DNA of 64,000 nucleotides from Streptomyces sp. NBC_00448 (GTDB taxonomy: Bacteria; Actinomycetota; Actinomycetes; Streptomycetales; Streptomycetaceae), in contig NZ_CP107913.1 of assembly GCF_036014115.1 (NCBI RefSeq), positions 3,953,001-4,017,000 of the forward strand. The letters are read 5' to 3'. Position numbers and translations under genes: made by a program. The notes beneath the pieces were generated by a model. It was not told the DNA's origin. It made no database searches and worked only from the letters and a program-made list of their open reading frames with translations. Numbering within the stretch: position 1 is the stretch's first letter; every line of letters starts with the position of its first letter. This document shows positions 17,432-24,967 of this stretch, in pieces.

Positions 17432-18994
17432 ATGGACCGACGAGATGTGCTGAAGCTCTCCGCGAGCGCGGGTGCGGCCGGCGTCCTTACGCTGGCCCCC
17501 GTGGACTTCGCCGCCGCCTCGGACTCCGGCGCGGGCCCCGGCTCCGGCCAGGACCCCGCGGCCGGCTCCCCGATGCCCGCTGACGGCAACGAGGTGACCC
17601 GTACCCTCACCGGCCACCTGCCCATCGGCGTGGCCGACTTCGTGTACCTGCCGCTGAACGTGCCGCGCGGCGTACGGCAGATCGCCGTGTCGTACAGCTA
17701 CGACCGGCCCGACGTGCCCGCCGGGCTGCTCGGCAACGCCTGCGACATCGGCATCTTCGACCAGTGCGGCACGGACCTGGGCGGCCGGGGCTTCCGCGGC
17801 TGGTCGGGCGGGGCGCGCACGGAGTTCTCGATCAGCGCGGAGCAGGCGACACCCGGCTACCTGCCCGGACCGGTCGAGGCGGGCACCTGGCATGTGGTGC
17901 TCGGCCCGTACACGGTCGCGCCGCAGGGCCTGAACTACTCGGTGACCGTCACCCTCACCTTCGGCGAACGCGGCACCACCCCCGTGCCCGACTACCCGCC
18001 GGAGCAGGTGCGCGGCCGCGGCCGCGGCTGGTACCGCGGCGACTGCCACCTGCACACCGTGCACTCCGACGGCAAGCGCACCCTGGAGCAACTGGCCGCG
18101 CTCGCCCGGGCGGCGCAGCTCGACTTCATCAACTCCAGCGACCACAACACCTCTTCCGCGCACCCGCTGCTCGGCCCGCTGGCCGGCGACGACCTGCTCA
18201 TCCTCACCGGTGAGGAGATCACCACCCGCAACGGGCACTACCTCGCGATCGGCCTGGACGGCGGCCAGTGGATCGACTGGCGCTACCGGGCCCGCGACGA
18301 CGCCTTCGACCGCTTCGCCCGGCAGATCCGCCGGGCCGGCGGCATCGTGGTGCCCGCCCACCCGTACGGCACCAGCCTCGCCAGCCAGTGGAAGTTCGGC
18401 TACGACAACGTCGACGCCATCGAGGTCTGGAACGGCCCCTGGACCGCCGACGACGAAGCCTCCCTGCTCACCTGGGACAACCTGCTCACCGGTGCGGCCC
18501 GGCGCGGCGACGGCCAATGGGTGCCGGCGATGGGAAACTCCGACGCCCACCGCGACCCCGACGTCGTCGGCCTGCCGCAGACGGTGGTACTCGCCGACGG
18601 CCTCGACCGCCGCTCCCTGCAGGCCGGCATCCGCGCCGGGCACTCCTGGATCGCCGCGAACGCCGACGTCCGGCTCGCCTTGTCCGCCACCGGCCCGCAC
18701 GGCGAACACGCGGGCATCGGCGACCGGTTGCAGGTCGCCGCGGACTCCGAGGTGACCGTCCGCCTCCAGGTCGCCGGTGTGCCGGCCGGCTCACTGCTGC
18801 GGCTGCTCACCGACGAGGGCCAGGTCGTCGGCCAGGTCCTACCCGCCTGCGGTGCCGTGGAGTGGACCACCACCGCGTCGCTGGCGTCCTATGTGCGCGC
18901 GGAAGTACGGCACCCCGCGGCGGCAGACGACACCTCCGGCCTGCCCGGACCGGCCGCCGCCCTCACCAACCCGATCTGGCTCGGCCGCCGATAG
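17432..18994 (+). CDS. Tat-exported PHP-domain phosphoesterase (CehA/McbA family)
   Basis: A 520-residue metallo-hydrolase. The N-terminus MDRRDVLKLSASAGAAGVL is a twin-arginine (RRxxLK) signal, so it is folded before export. A beta-rich region (~60-200) precedes the PHP domain. Metal ligands appear in GDCHLHTVHSDGKRTL, NSSDHNTSS, VVPAHPYG and GNSDAHRD. PHP proteins of the CehA/McbA type hydrolyse phosphoester or carbamate bonds with two or three metal ions. The ATG has no clear Shine-Dalgarno, but the Tat signal starts precisely there. It diverges from the phosphodiester glycosidase, so the two may act on the same extracellular phosphorylated glycan; this is inference. Confidence 0.86.
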   Translation: MDRRDVLKLSASAGAAGVLTLAPVDFAAASDSGAGPGSGQDPAAGSPMPADGNEVTRTLTGHLPIGVADFVYLPLNVPRGVRQIAVSYSYDRPDVPAGLLGNACDIGIFDQCGTDLGGRGFRGWSGGARTEFSISAEQATPGYLPGPVEAGTWHVVLGPYTVAPQGLNYSVTVTLTFGERGTTPVPDYPPEQVRGRGRGWYRGDCHLHTVHSDGKRTLEQLAALARAAQLDFINSSDHNTSSAHPLLGPLAGDDLLILTGEEITTRNGHYLAIGLDGGQWIDWRYRARDDAFDRFARQIRRAGGIVVPAHPYGTSLASQWKFGYDNVDAIEVWNGPWTADDEASLLTWDNLLTGAARRGDGQWVPAMGNSDAHRDPDVVGLPQTVVLADGLDRRSLQAGIRAGHSWIAANADVRLALSATGPHGEHAGIGDRLQVAADSEVTVRLQVAGVPAGSLLRLLTDEGQVVGQVLPACGAVEWTTTASLASYVRAEVRHPAAADDTSGLPGPAAALTNPIWLGRR

Positions 18995-19039
18995 CCCCTT
19001 CGCGGCACCGCCCCCTCGTCTCCGTTCCTCCTGCCTTTC

Positions 19040-19069
19040 TCATCCGTTCTGATCCGTGCTCATCCGTCC
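19040..19069. repeat. Three 10-bp repeats in a convergent gap
   Basis: TCATCCGTTC, TGATCCGTGC and TCATCCGTCC stand in tandem with a 10-bp period, one per helical turn. They lie between the ends of two convergent genes. Function unknown. Confidence 0.4.
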
Positions 19070-19106
19070 GGGCACTCCTGCTGCCGTCCGCGCATCGCAC
19101 CGACCA

Positions 19107-20042
19107 CTACGCCGCGATCCGGATCGGCAGCAGAATGCGCCACACGGCGTCCTCCACGCCGTGCACCGCGGCGATCCAGCCGACGTTCTCCTCGTCGGTG
19201 CCGAGCCGCACCGCCTGGGCCAACTCGTCCATCACCTCGGTGAGATCGCCGTGCGACATCGCCGGCTCCAGCCGACCGCCCACCGCCCCGTCATCGTGGT
19301 AGCGGTGGTAGGCGGGCGCGCCGCGCAGCACACCCACCGGCCGCCAGTTCTGCGCGAGCCGCCACACCGGTTCGCCGGAGACATGGACGCCGTCCGCCTC
19401 GACCACCTCGACCCGCGCCCGGTCGACCGCCAGCGGCGTCCAGGTGTCGGTGCCGGTGAGCACCATCGCCGGGTCGCAGCGCCGCGCCGCGTGGGCCACC
19501 GAACTCGTCGCCCCGGGCGAGGACAGCACGAGCGGCACCGCGGACATGCCCGCGTACAGGCAGCCGAGGAACGCGCCCGCGAGGTCGGGCCCTTGCGGGT
19601 AGACGAGCATGACGCGGCTGCCCGGCTGCAGCACGCTGCCCAGCCGCGCGGCGACCGCCCGGGCCCGTCGGTCCAGCTCGGCGAAGCTGCACCCGGCGGT
19701 ACCGGTCGTCGGCGCGCTGTCTCCGTAGGGCAGCGCGGGTATGCCCTGCGGCCGGTGCTCCGCCCGCTGCCGGAGCAACGGGCCGGGCAGGCGCCCGCCT
19801 TCGCCCAGGGTGGTGTGGGAACCACCGCCGCGCCCCCGCCGGCGCCGGCTGTGCTTCCCGCCGCCGCGGGTCACCGTATCCGTCCCGGTGGGTGCGGGCG
19901 GTACGGGTCCCGTCCCCGGGAGCGTGGATGTCCCGTGCAACGACGGCCAGGAGAGCACCGCACCGGACACAAGTGTTGTTTCCCGGCGCAATCCTCCTGA
20001 AACCGAAGAATCCGCCGAATCGTTTTTGCCCGACACCCGCAT
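19107..20042 (-). CDS. Degenerate acyl-AMP-ligase-like protein (N-terminal adenylation fragment)
   Basis: About 311 residues resembling only the first part of fatty-acyl-AMP ligases and related ANL enzymes. FAELDRRARAVAARL, GSRVMLVYPQGPDLAGAFLGCLYAG and VPLVLSSPG are the usual opening blocks. Where the ATP-binding loop (Y-T-S-G-S-T-G-x-P-K-G-V) belongs, the protein reads RYHDDGAVGGRLEP, followed by a family-like M-S-H-G-D-L helix. The catalytic core and C-terminal subdomain are absent. Adenylation activity is therefore unlikely. The first ~75 residues are basic and low-complexity; the start (ATG 20042) is uncertain. It diverges from afsR. It may be a decayed gene or a regulatory pseudoenzyme. 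Confidence 0.6.
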   Translation of the reverse strand: MRVSGKNDSADSSVSGGLRRETTLVSGAVLSWPSLHGTSTLPGTGPVPPAPTGTDTVTRGGGKHSRRRRGRGGGSHTTLGEGGRLPGPLLRQRAEHRPQGIPALPYGDSAPTTGTAGCSFAELDRRARAVAARLGSVLQPGSRVMLVYPQGPDLAGAFLGCLYAGMSAVPLVLSSPGATSSVAHAARRCDPAMVLTGTDTWTPLAVDRARVEVVEADGVHVSGEPVWRLAQNWRPVGVLRGAPAYHRYHDDGAVGGRLEPAMSHGDLTEVMDELAQAVRLGTDEENVGWIAAVHGVEDAVWRILLPIRIAA

Positions 20043-20351
20043 GTCTCTGTCACCCGCCCGTTCGCAGGACACACATTGGTGTGAACCTGTCCCACACAAC
20101 ACAACCTCCGCGCACGCACAGACAGAACCTCGAATTCGGCCCAACATTCGGCACGAGGCCGGATCGGCACCATGCACGGGGTGACCTCGGCCGCCCGACA
20201 CGGCAAACTGGCACGGACGGGGCCGAACTTTCGGCTCCGCATGTCATGCAGAGAACTGTTCCGTCCAGCGATGAACGATAGATATACGCGCGGAGCGCCG
20301 GGCTCGGGGACGCGCCCGGCATGTGCACATGGGCGATCCAGGGGGCAGACG
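20043..20351. other. Divergent promoter region of afsR
   Basis: A 309-bp AT-richer stretch between the ligase-like gene and afsR. It contains the dyad GCATG-T-CATGC (20239-20249) and a CACA/TGTG dyad near 20070-20085. The sequence TAGATATAC around 20280 is a possible -10 region 65-70 bp before afsR. No gene is supported. Confidence 0.4.
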
Positions 20352-23300
20352 ATGGAAAGCAGCACGGACCCGGGCGGCCTGCGCTACGCGGTGCTGGGCC
20401 CGGTGCGTGCCTGGCGCGGCGACGTCCCGATCGGCACCGGGGCGCCACAGCAGCGGGCGGTGCTCGCCGCGCTGCTGCTGCGCGGTGGGCGCACCGCCTC
20501 CGCGTCCGAACTGCTCGACGCCGTCTGGGGCGAGAGCCCGCCCAACACCGCGCTCGCCGCCCTGCGTTCGTACGCCTTCCGGCTGCGCAAGGCGCTCGGC
20601 CCCAAGGCGCTGGTCACCGACTCCGGCGGCTACGCCCTGCACGTCGCGCCCGACGCCCTGGACTACACCGTCGTCGAACGTCTCGCGGCCGACGCGGAGA
20701 AGGCGAAGGTGAGCGACCCCGAGCACGCCCGGCGCCTGCTGGCGGCCGCCATCGACCTGTGGCACGGCGAACCGCTGGCCGGCCTGCCCGGGCCGTACGC
20801 GGAGACGCAGCGCTCCCGGCTGGCCGAGTGGCGGGTCGGCCTGATCGAGGCATGCCTCGAACTCGACCTGGAACTGGGCGCGCACGCCGAGGCGGTCTCC
20901 GAACTCACCGCGGTCTCCACGGAACACCCGCTGCGCGAGCGGCTGCGCGCCCTGCTGATGCTCGCGCTGTACCGCAGCGGGCGCCAGGCCGAGGCGCTGG
21001 GCGTCTACGCCGACACCCGCCGCCTGCTCGCCGACGAGCTCGGCATCGACCCCTCCGCCGAACTCAGCGACCTGCACCAGCGCATCCTGGAGGCCGACCC
21101 GGACCTGGCCGCGCCGGTCTCCGCGCACGCCGGCACGCCCGAGATCGTCCGCCCCGCGCAACTTCCCGCGAGCGTGCCCGACTTCACCGGCCGCCGCGCC
21201 GTCGCCGACGAACTCGGCCGCCAACTCGCCCTGGCCACCGAGCAGGGCAAGGAGGGCGGGGTGATGGCGGTCTCCGCCGTGGCCGGGATCGGCGGCGTCG
21301 GCAAGACCACCCTCGCGGTGCACGTCGCGCACGCGGTCCGGGACGCCTTCCCCGACGGGCAGTTGTACGTCGACCTGCAGGGCACCGAACCGCGCCCGGC
21401 CGAGCCCGAGGCCGTACTCGGCGCGTTCCTGAGGGCGTTGGGCGTTCCCAACCCCGCCATCCCCGACTCGCTCGCCGAGCGCGCCGCGCTCTACCGCTCC
21501 ACCCTCGACGGCCGCCGCGTCCTCACCCTGCTCGACAACGCCTACGACGCCGCGCAGATAAGGCAGTTGCTGCCCGGCACGCCCGGCTGCGCCGCTCTGG
21601 TCACCAGCCGGATGCGGATGGTCGACCTGGAAGGCGCGCACCTGGTCGACCTCGACGTGATGTCGCCCGAGGAGGCCCTGCAGCTCTTCAGCCGGATCGT
21701 CGGCGAGGAGCGGGTGGCCGGCGAACGGCAGGCCGCGCTCGCCGTGGTGGGCGCCTGCGGCTTCCTCCCGCTGGCGATCCGGATCGCCGCCGCCCGGCTG
21801 GCCGCCCGCCGCACCTGGACCGTCTCCGTACTGGCCCGCAAACTCGCCGACCAGCGCCGCCGGTTGGACGAGTTGCGGGCCGGCGACCTGGCCGTCAAGG
21901 CCACCTTCGCGCTCGGCTACGGCCACCTGTCGCCCCAACAGGCCCGCGCCTTCCGGCTGCTGTCCCTCCCGGAGGGCCCCGACATCTCGCTGGACGCGGC
22001 CGCCGCCGTCCTGAACCTCGACCCGTACACGGCCGAGGAGTTGCTGGAGACGCTGGTCGACATAAGCCTCATCGAGTCGGCGGCGCCGGCCCGTTACCGC
22101 TTCCACGACCTGCTGCGGCTGTACGCGCGCGAGTGCGCCGAGCGCGACGAGACCGAGCAGGAGCGCTGCTCGGCGCTGTCCCGGCTGCTGGACTTCTACC
22201 TCGCCTCGGCCACGGCCGTCTACGCGCTGGAGAACCCCGGCGACCGGGTGCTGGACCACCTCGCCGTAACCTCCCTGCCCGGCATGGCCTTCGACTCCCG
22301 CGAAGCCGGGCTGGAGTGGCTGTTCGCCGAGGCCCAGGTCCTGCTGGCGGCCGTCGAGCAGTCGGCCGACGACGGCTGCGGCGGCCTGATGCGCAAGGCG
22401 ACGGACCTGCTGTGGGCCGCCCAGGACCTGATGGAGTCGGGGATCTACGCCCGGCAGTACGAACAGGCCGCACACGCGGTCGTGGCCACCGCGAACGCCT
22501 GCGGTGACGCCCTGGTCGAGGGCCGGGCCAGGGTGCTGGTCGCCCAACTCCTGCGGATGACCGCCCGTTTCGCCGCCGCCGACGAGGAAGCGCGGCGCGC
22601 GATGGTCGTCGGGCTGGCCGCCGAGGACCCCGTCACCTGCAGCTACGCGCCGAACCTGCGCGGCATCATCGCGCACCAGGCGCAACGCTTCGACGTCTGC
22701 ACCGAATACCACGAGGCCGCCCTGGAGGCGTTCCGCTCCGACGGCAACCGGCACGGTGAGGCGTCCGCCCTCAGCAACCTGTCCCGCGCCCAGCTGAGCC
22801 TCGGCGACTCCGACGCGGCGGTAGCCAACAGCCAGCAGGCGCTCGCCGTCTACCGGGAGTTGAACGTCGGCTTCCGGCTCGGCAACGGGCTGTACGCCGT
22901 CGCCGTCGCACTGACCGCCGCCGGACGCATCGACGAGGCGGTGGCCCGCCTGAACGAGGCGGTGGAGATCTTCCGCGACGCCCGGCAGCAGTTCTGGGAG
23001 GGCATGGCGCTCTACCGGCTGGCCGAGGCGCACCGGGCGGCCGGCCACAGCCTGCGGTCGGCGGCCGCGGCCGAACAGGCCCTGGTCATCCAGCGCGAGG
23101 TCGGTGGCGAGTGGCGCACCGCCAACGTACTCACCGTGCTCGGCCGCGCGCTCGCCGACATGGGCCAGCTCGTACGAGCGCACGCATGCTGGCACGACGC
23201 GCTGGGCATGTACGTGGCGCTCGGCTCTCCGGAGGCGCAGGAGGTACGGCGGCTGCTCGGTGGCGAGACGGCGCCCTCGGTGATCCGGATGGTCGGCTGA
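20352..23300 (+). CDS. afsR: SARP-family global regulator AfsR
   Basis: A 982-residue transcriptional activator of secondary metabolism. Residues ~10-100 form the OmpR-like winged helix of SARPs (VLGPVRAWRGDVPIGTGAPQQ... LRSYAFRLRKALG). Residues ~105-255 form the BTAD domain. An NB-ARC ATPase follows with P-loop GIGGVGKT (312-319) and LLDNAYDAAQ as Walker B region. TPR-like repeats fill ~650-980. Size and layout match AfsR of S. coelicolor (993 aa). That protein is phosphorylated by AfsK and activates afsS; both genes lie just downstream here in the same order as in Streptomyces. ATG 20352 was chosen because SARP homology begins at once. Confidence 0.9.
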   Translation: MESSTDPGGLRYAVLGPVRAWRGDVPIGTGAPQQRAVLAALLLRGGRTASASELLDAVWGESPPNTALAALRSYAFRLRKALGPKALVTDSGGYALHVAPDALDYTVVERLAADAEKAKVSDPEHARRLLAAAIDLWHGEPLAGLPGPYAETQRSRLAEWRVGLIEACLELDLELGAHAEAVSELTAVSTEHPLRERLRALLMLALYRSGRQAEALGVYADTRRLLADELGIDPSAELSDLHQRILEADPDLAAPVSAHAGTPEIVRPAQLPASVPDFTGRRAVADELGRQLALATEQGKEGGVMAVSAVAGIGGVGKTTLAVHVAHAVRDAFPDGQLYVDLQGTEPRPAEPEAVLGAFLRALGVPNPAIPDSLAERAALYRSTLDGRRVLTLLDNAYDAAQIRQLLPGTPGCAALVTSRMRMVDLEGAHLVDLDVMSPEEALQLFSRIVGEERVAGERQAALAVVGACGFLPLAIRIAAARLAARRTWTVSVLARKLADQRRRLDELRAGDLAVKATFALGYGHLSPQQARAFRLLSLPEGPDISLDAAAAVLNLDPYTAEELLETLVDISLIESAAPARYRFHDLLRLYARECAERDETEQERCSALSRLLDFYLASATAVYALENPGDRVLDHLAVTSLPGMAFDSREAGLEWLFAEAQVLLAAVEQSADDGCGGLMRKATDLLWAAQDLMESGIYARQYEQAAHAVVATANACGDALVEGRARVLVAQLLRMTARFAAADEEARRAMVVGLAAEDPVTCSYAPNLRGIIAHQAQRFDVCTEYHEAALEAFRSDGNRHGEASALSNLSRAQLSLGDSDAAVANSQQALAVYRELNVGFRLGNGLYAVAVALTAAGRIDEAVARLNEAVEIFRDARQQFWEGMALYRLAEAHRAAGHSLRSAAAAEQALVIQREVGGEWRTANVLTVLGRALADMGQLVRAHACWHDALGMYVALGSPEAQEVRRLLGGETAPSVIRMVG

Positions 23301-23497
23301 CGGCGGCCGGCCCCGGGACGGAGTGAGACGCGGCGGGCCCGAGCCGGAGCGTGTACGGGACTTGACGGGACCGGGCTGTGGCCCGGTCCCGCGACCGGGC
23401 GGAACCGGGCACGGGCCCCGCGGGACGGGGCGGAAACGGGCACCGGACACGCGGCCGGGGGCTGCTACCAGCCGATTCGGCAACTCATCGATACCGT

Positions 23498-23528
23498 TTA
23501 TCGGTTGATTATCGGCGGCTGCCACGAT
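23498..23528 (+). promoter_or_regulatory. SARP-type heptamer pair in the afsS promoter
   Basis: Two identical heptamers, TTATCGG at 23498-23504 and again at 23509-23515, are separated by exactly four bases (TTGA), giving the 11-bp period that SARP activators recognise. A -10-like CACGAT (23523-23528) begins eight bases after the second heptamer, the spacing known for SARP promoters. Transcription from here would run into the afsS-like gene about 95 bp downstream. AfsR binding is inferred. Confidence 0.7.
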
Positions 23529-23623
23529 TCCATCACCGCACGAGCCGCCCGCCCGGTGATGCACGGGGGTCGTCGCCGGGTGGGCTTCACCACAGCAGGT
23601 CCCCGAAGTGCAGGAGAACCACC

Positions 23624-23848
23624 ATGACGACTGAGACCACCGAGACCACCGAGAACCAGCCGCCGACCGACCCGACCGACCCCGCTCCGCCGACCAAGCC
23701 GACTCCGGGAAAGGTCGAGCCGGCCAACTGGCACACGGAGGACGCCTCGGAGGCCCCGGTCGACGGGCTGCTGGCGGACAAGCCCACGACGAAGCCCGGT
23801 CAGGTCAAGCCGAACAACTGGCACACCGAGTCCGAGCCCGCAAACTGA
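23624..23848 (+). CDS. afsS: AfsS-like small repeat protein
   Basis: A 74-residue hydrophilic protein rich in Thr, Pro and Glu, with no recognisable domain. Two near-copies of a ~15-residue unit occupy the centre and end: KPTPGKVEPANWHTE and KPGQVKPNNWHTE. Position right after afsR, small size, and internal Pro/His-containing repeats fit AfsS (AfsR2), the 63-residue stimulator of antibiotic production whose gene AfsR activates. The repeat here reads P-x-N-W-H-T-E rather than the published AfsS-type motif, so the assignment rests on context as much as sequence. ATG start with CAGGAG nine bases upstream. SARP-spaced heptamers lie in its promoter. Confidence 0.75.
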   Translation: MTTETTETTENQPPTDPTDPAPPTKPTPGKVEPANWHTEDASEAPVDGLLADKPTTKPGQVKPNNWHTESEPAN

Positions 23849-23858
23849 TCCGCCGCGA

Positions 23859-23897
23859 GGCGCCCGTGCGGCACGGCACAGTGCGGCACGGGGCGCC
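23859..23897 (+). terminator. Terminator of the afsS-like gene
   Basis: GGCGCCCGTG (23859-23868) pairs with CACGGGGCGCC (23887-23897) with one bulged G. It starts 11 bp after the stop codon. Confidence 0.6.
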
Positions 23898-24083
23898 GGG
23901 CGAACTGCCCAGCGGCGGGCATGGTCCCGTGGACGTGGAGATGGGGGTTTCCGGGTCCGCAGGAGAAGAGGGGGACGCCCGAGGGGGGACCGGCGAGCTG
24001 GCTCAGGGGGCCGGCTCACAGTCCGGGCAGCAGGTCGGCCGCAGCGCGGAGGGGGCGCTGCGGCCGACGTGTGCGGTGCGCAG

Positions 24084-24139
24084 GGTGCGAGGGTGCGCGG
24101 GTGCGAGGGTGCGAGGGTGCGAGGGTGCGAGGGTGCGAG
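24084..24139. repeat. 8-bp minisatellite, seven copies of GGTGCGAG
   Basis: Seven tandem 8-bp units; the second reads GGTGCGCG and the other six are identical. It lies in the otherwise empty 516-bp gap between the afsS-like gene and the small membrane protein gene, in which I find no supported gene. Eight bases is not a multiple of three, so it is unlikely to be coding. Confidence 0.8.
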
Positions 24140-24364
24140 GGGATTCCGCACCCGCGGAGTGCTGGTGCAGCGGGTGGAACCGGTAGAGCGGGTGGGGCCG
24201 TGGAACCGGTGAAGCCTCGGTCCCAGCAGGGGGCCGGTAGGGGAAAAGTGCTGGTCGGCGCGGTGGTCACTCCCGCGCCCGCGCTCGCGTGGCAGTGCCG
24301 CGGCGCCCGGCGTAGCGTCGGCCACGTGGGGGCCGAGTGAGCGACACGAGGCGGTGGCACCCCG

Positions 24365-24901
24365 ATGGTCCGCAACGTCGTGGGGTCACTGCTCGCGCTC
24401 GCCGGAGCGACGGCCGCCGTCTGGTGCCCCTTCCGAGCCTGGTACGGCGGCCGTCACGGCTCCGACATCCGGGTCAACGACCTCTTCACGGGCGTCGGCG
24501 TCACCGATCATGACGCGGCCCTGCTCGGCTCCCTCTTCCTGCCGATGGGCTTCGCCGCGCTGCTCACGCTGCTGGGCGTGCTGGCGCGGTCATGGGCGGC
24601 GGTGGCGCTGGCCGGCTGCCTGGTGCTGGGCGTCACGGTGCTGTGGATGGTCCGGCAGGCGCAGTTCTCCGGGTCTCTGACCGCGGGCGGCGACGGGCTC
24701 GACACGGGCGTAGGTGTCGCGGTCGCGAGCGGGCTGCTGCTGTTCGCGGGGGCCTTCCTGCTCTCGGGGCTGCGCCGCCCGCGCTACGGCCGGCCCGAAC
24801 CCCTGCCGTCGGACGACGTCGCCGAACCGCCGCAGGAGTCTCCGCCGCCGTACTCGAAGCGCTCCGAGCCGCTCTCCCCCGACGGTCCGGCGGAGCCGTG
24901 A
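24365..24901 (+). CDS. Small membrane protein between afsS and afsK
   Basis: A 178-residue protein with four predicted membrane helices: VVGSLLALAGATAAVWCPF, LLGSLFLPMGFAALLTLLGV, WAAVALAGCLVLGVTVLWMV and VGVAVASGLLLFAGAFLLSG. The tail from ~140 on is Pro/Ser/Glu-rich and probably cytoplasmic or disordered. I recognise no family. An unassigned membrane protein gene in this place is expected from the Streptomyces afsR-afsS-afsK layout. ATG start, weak ribosome site. It converges on afsK with 66 bp between the stops. Confidence 0.75.
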   Translation: MVRNVVGSLLALAGATAAVWCPFRAWYGGRHGSDIRVNDLFTGVGVTDHDAALLGSLFLPMGFAALLTLLGVLARSWAAVALAGCLVLGVTVLWMVRQAQFSGSLTAGGDGLDTGVGVAVASGLLLFAGAFLLSGLRRPRYGRPEPLPSDDVAEPPQESPPPYSKRSEPLSPDGPAEP

Positions 24902-24967
24902 ACCACCGGTGACCCAGGGCCTACCTCCCGGCCCCGCTAGCCCTGCTCTCCGCTCCCCGCTCCCCGC

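Noticed and set aside
24084-24139. Possible repeat-containing small gene in the afsS-downstream gap
   Set aside because: The 8-bp unit shifts frame at each copy and no start with a ribosome site precedes it.
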